Assembly (NCBI GenBank): GCA_025929805.1
Contig: JAICPP010000125.1
Span: 1 to 9,319 of the forward strand
Length of the DNA: 9,319 nt
Source of the DNA: Gemmatimonadales bacterium
Lineage (GTDB): Bacteria > Gemmatimonadota > Gemmatimonadetes > Gemmatimonadales > GWC2-71-9
Direction: 5' to 3'
Shown: one piece after another, positions 5,195 to 9,319 of the stretch
Layout: each line of letters starts with the position of its first letter
Numbering within the stretch: position 1 is the first letter of the stretch
Translations under genes and position numbers: made by a program
Notes under the pieces: generated by a model
Seen by the model: only the letters and a program-made list of their open reading frames with translations
What the model was told of the DNA's origin: nothing
The model's database searches: none

Positions 5195-6516
5195 CAGCGG
5201 CGCGATCCTCGGCGGGTGAACTTGAGTCGGAGCGGTGATCCGGGGAACGGCCACGCCTGTCGAAAGCCGTGGACCAGGTATCGTTGATATGACTCCGGCA
5301 CCTCCTCCGGCCGATTGCTCACGATGGCCAAGGTCGGAGGTGCGGTGCCGATCTGCGACGCGTACAGGAGCTTGACCTCCTCACCCGGTTTTTGCGGAGG
5401 AGCGTTCCGCTCGACCAACTCGGCCAACACTTTGTTGACCTCTGCAGTGGGAACGCGGAGCTCACGGCTATCGGCCACCTGAACGATCAGCTCGAGGACC
5501 TTTCGGACCCGTTGCCCCGTAAGTGCGGAGACATAGAGGAAAGGCACATACCGCAGGAAGGGCGCCTTGGCAACAAGCGCCTCCTGCCCTTGCCGAGCGG
5601 TGTTGGCGTCTTTCTCTTCGATCAAGTCCCACTTGTTTACCAGCACGATCAGGCCGGTGCCACGATCCCACGCCTGCGTTGCGATCCGAAGATCCTGATT
5701 GTGCATCCCCACCGTGGCATCAACCACCAGGACGCACACGTGGGCCCGCTCGATGGCGCGTTCCGTCCGTAGGGTGGAATAGAACTCCAGGTCATCTTCT
5801 ACTTTAGCGCGTCGTCGTAAGCCTGCGGTATCAATGAACTTGAGCGTTTTACCCTGAAACCGCAAGACGCTGTCGATCGCATCCCGCGTGGTTCCCGGCT
5901 GGGGGGCTACGAGATGCCGCTCTTCGCCCAGAAGTCGGTTGATCAGGGAGGACTTCCCGACATTGGGGCGTCCCACCACCGCCACATTGATCGTCTCCTC
6001 GGCTTCCGCGGGATCGTAGGGAGGCAGTCGTTCGACCAGCGCGTCGAGCAGGTCACCGCTCCCCTTCCCCACTGCGGCGCTGACCCCGTGTGGGTCTCCG
6101 AAGCCCAGAGCGTAGAATGCGTACTGGTCGGTACTCTGCTCCAGATTGTCCAGCTTGTTGACCGCCAGCAGCACGGGACGATCTGCCTTTCGCAGACGAT
6201 CGGCTATGGCTTGATCTACCGGGTTGAGCCCCTCGCGACCGTCCACCAGAAACAGGATCACGTCGGCCTCTGCCAGGGCGAACTCGACCTGACGACGGAT
6301 AGCTCGATCCATCGAGTCTTCGGAGTCTGGAATCAGACCACCGGTGTCCACCAGCCAGAATCTCCGTCCCTGCCATTCAGCATCGCCAAAGTGGCGGTCC
6401 CGAGTGGTGCCGGGCCGTTCGGATACGATTGCTGGCCTGCCACCCAGAAGCCGGTTGAACAACGTAGACTTCCCGACGTTGGGCCGTCCCACGATGGCGA
6501 CGGTGGGCTTGCTCAC
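5194..6516 (-). CDS. der: Ribosome-assembly GTPase Der (EngA)
   Basis: Essential GTPase with two tandem G domains, acting in maturation of the 50S ribosomal subunit. From the GTG at 6516 it has 440 residues, close to the short Gram-positive type. G domain 1 shows GRPNVGKST (10-18), GTTRD (36-40), DTGG (57-60) and NKLD (120-123). G domain 2 shows GRPNVGKSS (182-190), GTTRD (208-212), DTAG (229-232) and NKWD (294-297). The C-terminal KH-like domain spans roughly 350-435. The frame remains open upstream to about 6867, but that stretch is a shadow of the DUF512 gene. GTG at 6516 is chosen because it overlaps that gene's stop (GTGA) and places SKPTVAIVGRPN at the N-terminus, as in other Der proteins. 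There is no clear Shine-Dalgarno, which points to coupled translation. Confidence 0.97.
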   Translation of the reverse strand: MSKPTVAIVGRPNVGKSTLFNRLLGGRPAIVSERPGTTRDRHFGDAEWQGRRFWLVDTGGLIPDSEDSMDRAIRRQVEFALAEADVILFLVDGREGLNPVDQAIADRLRKADRPVLLAVNKLDNLEQSTDQYAFYALGFGDPHGVSAAVGKGSGDLLDALVERLPPYDPAEAEETINVAVVGRPNVGKSSLINRLLGEERHLVAPQPGTTRDAIDSVLRFQGKTLKFIDTAGLRRRAKVEDDLEFYSTLRTERAIERAHVCVLVVDATVGMHNQDLRIATQAWDRGTGLIVLVNKWDLIEEKDANTARQGQEALVAKAPFLRYVPFLYVSALTGQRVRKVLELIVQVADSRELRVPTAEVNKVLAELVERNAPPQKPGEEVKLLYASQIGTAPPTLAIVSNRPEEVPESYQRYLVHGFRQAWPFPGSPLRLKFTRRGSRR

Positions 6517-7793
6517 ACTGAGACCGGTGACTGCAGGGCGTCCGCAAAGTCCATCGACGCCCGGAGCTCGAAAGGAGAGTCCACCTGGCACTGCTCCAGG
6601 CTCATGCTGTCGATGAAAAGTCCGTCTTCGTTGATCGCCTCGCCTGGCAGGAGCGCCAGGTCCAGCTCCCCCTGATTCCGGACTGCCCGCTGTATGGCGC
6701 TGCCGGGGAGAAGCCCGGCCGTCGTGACGCTGGGGCCGAAAAGCGAGTTTACGACCGGGATCAACACCAATTCGGCCCCGGTGGCTCGAGCGAGTGGCTC
6801 CAGGATCATGGGCATGAGCCGCCCCATAGCCGTCCCTGTGACGACACCGATGCGCTTCCCGGCCCACTCATGCATGTCGTTCCTGCTGCTCTCGATCCGC
6901 TGCTGCAGCCAGCGGACCGACCCCACCCCGTTCTCCACCTGATCAAAGCCGTCATAGATCTCAGCCGGGGGTAGCTCGACTTCCGCCCTGAGGTAAAGCT
7001 CGTCCGCGCCGAAAGCCCACGATATTCCCCGCTCCGCTCGGGCGATTTCGGCTCTGGCTTCAACCAGCACAATGGCGGCTCGGCACTCCTCGGGGGAGGG
7101 TTCCCGGACCAGGTGGTGCTTGGAAAATTCAGTAAGCCCTACGGGCACGACCGAGCATCCCAGGATTGCCGGCCCGAAGTCGTATAAGGCTCTCAAAGTC
7201 TGCTGCAACATCGGTCCATCATTCACCCCCGGGGACATCACGATCTGAGTGTGAAACTCGATGCCCTGCTCGGCGAACGAGCGGAGCTGAGGGAGGATGT
7301 CTGGAGCGGATGGATTTCTGAGCAGATACCGCCGGACTGTGGGGTCGGTCGCGTGCACGGAGACATACAGCGGGGAGAGCCGGTACTCGATGATCCGCTG
7401 GATGTCTTGTGCCTTCAGATTGGTCAGTGTCGCAAAGTTGCCGTAGCGGAATGAAAGCCGATAGTCGTCGTCGCGGATGTAGAGGACGTCCCGGAGCCCA
7501 TCCGGTAGTCCGTCGACGAAGCAGAAATCACAGCGGTTCGCGCAACGCCGGATCCGGGGAGGCTCCAGTGATATACCGATCGGCTCACCGAGCGGCCGTT
7601 CGATGTCGAACTCGATCTCCTCACCGTCCGGATGGCGTACATGGAGCACGAACTGCTCGTCCGCCGTGAGAAATTCCCAGTCGAGGAAATCCTGTAGCTC
7701 TCGTCCATTGACCGAAAGCAGCTCGGTGCCCTCGCGCAGGCCCAGCTCGGCAGCGATAGAATGGGGTTGGACCGCAGTCACTCGAATCATCAT
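6513..7793 (-). CDS. DUF512 family protein: PDZ domain plus radical-SAM-type Fe-S domain
   Basis: A 426-residue cytosolic protein of the uncharacterised DUF512 family. Residues 1-65 look like a small PDZ domain (ITAVQPHSIAAELGLREG-like turn, then ELLSVNGRE). Next comes a cysteine cluster CANRCDFC (C84, C88, C91) in the CX3CX2C spacing that ligates the 4Fe-4S cluster of radical-SAM enzymes, with YVSVHATD (143-150) and HTQIVMSPGVNDG (181-193) in the barrel. The C-terminal half carries the DUF512 landmarks FGADELYL (261-268), GVVTGTAMG (316-324) and TTAGLLPG (357-364). Its reaction is not known. It heads the minus-strand cluster; linkage of DUF512 genes with der is seen in other bacteria, from memory, which hints at a link to ribosome or Fe-S biology. 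Two ATGs stand in tandem at 7793 and 7790, and no strong Shine-Dalgarno separates them. Confidence 0.92.
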   Translation of the reverse strand: MMIRVTAVQPHSIAAELGLREGTELLSVNGRELQDFLDWEFLTADEQFVLHVRHPDGEEIEFDIERPLGEPIGISLEPPRIRRCANRCDFCFVDGLPDGLRDVLYIRDDDYRLSFRYGNFATLTNLKAQDIQRIIEYRLSPLYVSVHATDPTVRRYLLRNPSAPDILPQLRSFAEQGIEFHTQIVMSPGVNDGPMLQQTLRALYDFGPAILGCSVVPVGLTEFSKHHLVREPSPEECRAAIVLVEARAEIARAERGISWAFGADELYLRAEVELPPAEIYDGFDQVENGVGSVRWLQQRIESSRNDMHEWAGKRIGVVTGTAMGRLMPMILEPLARATGAELVLIPVVNSLFGPSVTTAGLLPGSAIQRAVRNQGELDLALLPGEAINEDGLFIDSMSLEQCQVDSPFELRASMDFADALQSPVSV

Positions 7794-7822
7794 GCACCAG
7801 CCGGAGTGGGCCCGGGAAAATC

Positions 7823-7837
7823 AGGTAAGATCTACCT
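7823..7837. promoter_or_regulatory. Inverted repeat AGGTA-N5-TACCT, possible operator
   Basis: Perfect 5-base arms AGGTA (7823-7827) and TACCT (7833-7837) around AGATC. It lies 30 bases upstream of the DUF512 start in the 158-base divergent region. On the minus strand a TTGAAT (7850-7855) precedes it by a distance that would put the repeat over the -10 region of the operon promoter, but the -10 match there is poor. The arms are short, so chance cannot be excluded. Confidence 0.3.
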
Positions 7838-7893
7838 CGAGGCCGGTAAATTCAACCATGCATCACTGCGTCCGACCCTGCCACGGTACCTTA

Positions 7894-7922
7894 GGAACTG
7901 CTTCCACCGGCAGGCATACATT
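7894..7922 (+). promoter_or_regulatory. Weak candidate promoter for the dehydrogenase gene
   Basis: GGAACT (7894-7899) is followed after 17 bases by TACATT (7917-7922). The -10 element matches sigma-70 at 4 of 6. The upstream element looks more like the GGAAC -35 box of ECF sigma factors than TTGACA, and no typical ECF -10 is present. Transcription would start about 20-25 bases before the ATG at 7952. It is the best pair I could find in the region, but weak. Confidence 0.25.
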
Positions 7923-7937
7923 CAGGGGCGATAAGAC

Positions 7938-7943
7938 AAGGAG
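7938..7943 (+). promoter_or_regulatory. Shine-Dalgarno sequence of the dehydrogenase gene
   Basis: AAGGAG followed by 8 bases and ATG at 7952. It is the strongest ribosome binding site in the window and confirms that start over any internal one. Confidence 0.8.
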
Positions 7944-7951
7944 AAGCCGTC

Positions 7952-8968
7952 ATGGGGATCAAGCTGAAGCGCCTGCAGGATCAGGTCATCGTCATTACCG
8001 GAGCCACCAGTGGTATCGGCCTCGCCACTGCCAGGCGAGCCGCCGAGCGTGGAGCACGCGTGGTGCTCTGTTCCCGCAACGAGCCCGAACTGCAGCAAAC
8101 GGTCAGCCAGATCGAGCAGGCCGGCGGGACTGCTCGTTTCGTCGTCGCCGATGTGGCCAATCGGGCGGACATGGAGCGGCTGGCCGCCACTGCCGTCGAG
8201 GAGTTCGGCGGGCTGGATTCCTGGGTCAACAATGCCGGGGTCTCTTTCTATGGGCGGCTCACCGAGGTGGCCATCGAAGACATGCGACAAGTCTTCGAGG
8301 TGAACTTCTGGGGCACGGTTCATGGCACCCGTGCTGCGATCCCGCGGCTCCGCACCAGCGGGGGCGCGCTGATAAACATCGGCAGCATCGTGTCCGATCG
8401 AGCCATTCCCTTGCAGGGCGCGTACTCCGCATCGAAGCATGCCGTCAAAGGATTTACCGATGCACTGCGTATGGAGCTGGAGGAGGAGGGCGCACCGGTT
8501 TCCGTAACGCTGATCAAGCCCTCGACCATCGACACGCCCTACTTTCAGCACGCCAAGAACTACATGGATGTCGAGCCCAAGCCACCCGCCCCGGTCTACG
8601 CACCCGAGGTCGTGGCCAATGCGATTCTCCGGGCAGCCGAGCACCCCATCCGGGATATCACCATCGGCGGCGGCGGTCGTTTTATCACTGCATTGGGAAC
8701 CGCGCTGCCGCGTTTCACCGACTTCTACATGGAGCGCTCGATGTTCAGCTCACAACGCTCCGACATACCGGCGCAGGGTCGGCCCGGCAACCTGTACCAG
8801 CCGGCTGCACAGGAAAACCAGGAGCGCGGAGACTATCGAGGGCATGTGATGGAGTCCAGCATGTATACTGAGGCGGCGTTCTCGCCGGCTAAGGCGCTGC
8901 TGGCTGCGGGGCTGGGCCTTGTGGTCTTCGCCGGAATACGCTCGCTGGCGCACTCCGACGAAGACTGA
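7952..8968 (+). CDS. Short-chain dehydrogenase/reductase with C-terminal membrane anchor
   Basis: An NAD(P)-dependent oxidoreductase of the classical SDR family, 338 residues. The Rossmann loop TGATSGIG is at 16-23, the adenine-ring contact ADV at 66-68, NNAG at 93-96 and N118 in the helix-4 position. The catalytic serine is S145 and the YSASK motif at 158-162 supplies Y158 and K162. Classical SDRs are about 250 residues; here a tail of about 85 follows. It contains DITIGGGGR (235-243), a charged linker and a hydrophobic segment at 312-329 (SPAKALLAAGLGLVVFAG), so the enzyme is probably tethered to the membrane by its C-terminus with the active site in the cytoplasm. R37 after the second strand slightly favours NADP. 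The substrate is unknown. The gene has its own strand, a strong ribosome binding site, and is divergent from the DUF512 operon. Confidence 0.93.
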   Translation: MGIKLKRLQDQVIVITGATSGIGLATARRAAERGARVVLCSRNEPELQQTVSQIEQAGGTARFVVADVANRADMERLAATAVEEFGGLDSWVNNAGVSFYGRLTEVAIEDMRQVFEVNFWGTVHGTRAAIPRLRTSGGALINIGSIVSDRAIPLQGAYSASKHAVKGFTDALRMELEEEGAPVSVTLIKPSTIDTPYFQHAKNYMDVEPKPPAPVYAPEVVANAILRAAEHPIRDITIGGGGRFITALGTALPRFTDFYMERSMFSSQRSDIPAQGRPGNLYQPAAQENQERGDYRGHVMESSMYTEAAFSPAKALLAAGLGLVVFAGIRSLAHSDED

Positions 8969-8972
8969 GGAG

Positions 8973-9319
8973 TTACTGAATCCGGATTATTTGTCCCGCA
9001 GATGGGACCCCATTCCGATTCAGGACGAACAACTGATAGAAGCCCGGTGGGGCCTTGAACGGATTATCCGGTGCGGTAACGTCAACACCAGTCGTCGTTC
9101 TGGTGAACTCCAGCGTGTTGGCGCGCTGGCCTTGGTCAAAGGCATGGGTCACGTTGCCCAGTCGGATCCAGCGCACATCAGTGATCTGGGCATGGTTCGG
9201 CGTCACCACGCTGAAGACCTGTCCATAAGCCACACTGGCAGGGGCCGAAGAGATGCTCGGCCGCGCACCTTTGAAGAGGTATGGGGGCGAGAAAATTTCA
9301 TGGCTTCTCTCCGGCGGAA
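8973..9319 (-). CDS. Galactose-oxidase-like protein (DUF1929), C-terminal fragment (cut by window edge)
   Basis: The last 114 codons of a gene that enters from the right edge; the frame is open to the edge, so the GTG at 9233 is not the start. The visible part reads EIFSPPYLFKGARPSIS, then an immunoglobulin-like domain with RLGNVTHAFDQGQR and APPGFYQLFVLNRNGVPS, ending in IIRIQ. This is the C-terminal domain of galactose/glyoxal-oxidase-like beta-propeller proteins, which oxidise alcohols or aldehydes to give hydrogen peroxide with a copper and a cysteinyl-tyrosine radical. The histidine of VTHAF (codon at 9144-9146) corresponds to copper ligand H581 of fungal galactose oxidase. The propeller with the other copper ligands and the Tyr-Cys pair is outside, so catalytic competence cannot be judged. 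Such proteins are normally secreted. Its stop is 4 bases from the dehydrogenase stop on the other strand. Confidence 0.9.
   Translation of the reverse strand, partial: PPERSHEIFSPPYLFKGARPSISSAPASVAYGQVFSVVTPNHAQITDVRWIRLGNVTHAFDQGQRANTLEFTRTTTGVDVTAPDNPFKAPPGFYQLFVLNRNGVPSAGQIIRIQ

Noticed and set aside
5195..5254. Longer PlsY start adding 20 residues
   Set aside because: The extension is proline-rich, falls within der, and the TGATG junction at 5192-5196 gives a protein of normal PlsY length.
6517..6867. In-frame upstream extension of der
   Set aside because: It lies inside the DUF512 coding region, is low-complexity Arg/Gly-rich, and the Der N-terminus aligns at the GTG at 6516.
7603..8871. 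422-codon plus-strand open frame spanning the divergent region and the dehydrogenase
   Set aside because: It runs in another frame through the clear SDR gene and through the antisense of DUF512; rich in Arg, Ser and His, with no motif.
8952..8973. ACTCC-N12-GGAGT as a shared terminator of the convergent genes
   Set aside because: A stem of only 5 bases, a 12-base loop and no U run on either strand.
1..9319. CRISPR array, tRNA/rRNA genes, insertion sequences, toxin-antitoxin or defence genes
   Set aside because: No regularly spaced direct repeats, cloverleaf-like stretches, transposase or integrase motifs, or small paired ORFs with known toxin signatures were seen; coding density is nearly complete with housekeeping genes.

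Overview
This 9.3 kb window looks like an ordinary chromosomal stretch of a GC-rich bacterium (about 60 % GC by eye). It carries one long, tightly packed run of minus-strand genes, then one plus-strand gene, then the tail of another minus-strand gene. I see no phage, plasmid, insertion-sequence, CRISPR or defence genes and no RNA genes. The mix of housekeeping genes with GTG/TTG starts, a galactose-oxidase-like protein and a degenerate heptanucleotide repeat tract would fit Gemmatimonadota or a similar environmental phylum. That placement is an impression from gene content, not something I could test.

Right to left along the minus strand, the cluster starts at 7793: a PDZ/radical-SAM DUF512 protein, der (ribosome-assembly GTPase), plsY and gpsA (two steps of glycerophospholipid synthesis) and a small MerR-type regulator. 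These five genes are joined by 1- to 4-base start/stop overlaps (GTGA, TGATG, ATGA, ATGA), so they are almost certainly one transcript with coupled translation. A gap of about 73 bases follows. It is filled by the heptanucleotide repeat tract, arranged as two arms that converge on a central stem-loop.

The second block is surE, pcm (19-base overlap), a DedA-family membrane protein (TTG start with a good Shine-Dalgarno sequence), acyP and apt, the last three again joined by ATGA overlaps. Its theme is stationary-phase survival, damage repair and salvage: a nucleotidase, isoaspartyl protein repair, acyl-phosphate hydrolysis and adenine recovery. After a 79-base gap with a plausible sigma-70 promoter, the first 63 codons of an ABC-transporter ATPase run off the left edge.

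On the right, a 158-base divergent region separates the cluster from a plus-strand short-chain dehydrogenase/reductase with a C-terminal membrane anchor. That gene converges, with only 4 bases between stop codons, on the 3' end of a galactose-oxidase-like (DUF1929) gene that enters from the right edge.

I did not find a convincing undescribed system. The items most worth a second look are the converging heptamer tract that supplies the last codons of the MerR gene, the MerR regulator lodged inside a core-metabolism operon, and the membrane-anchored dehydrogenase next to a copper-radical-oxidase-like gene.
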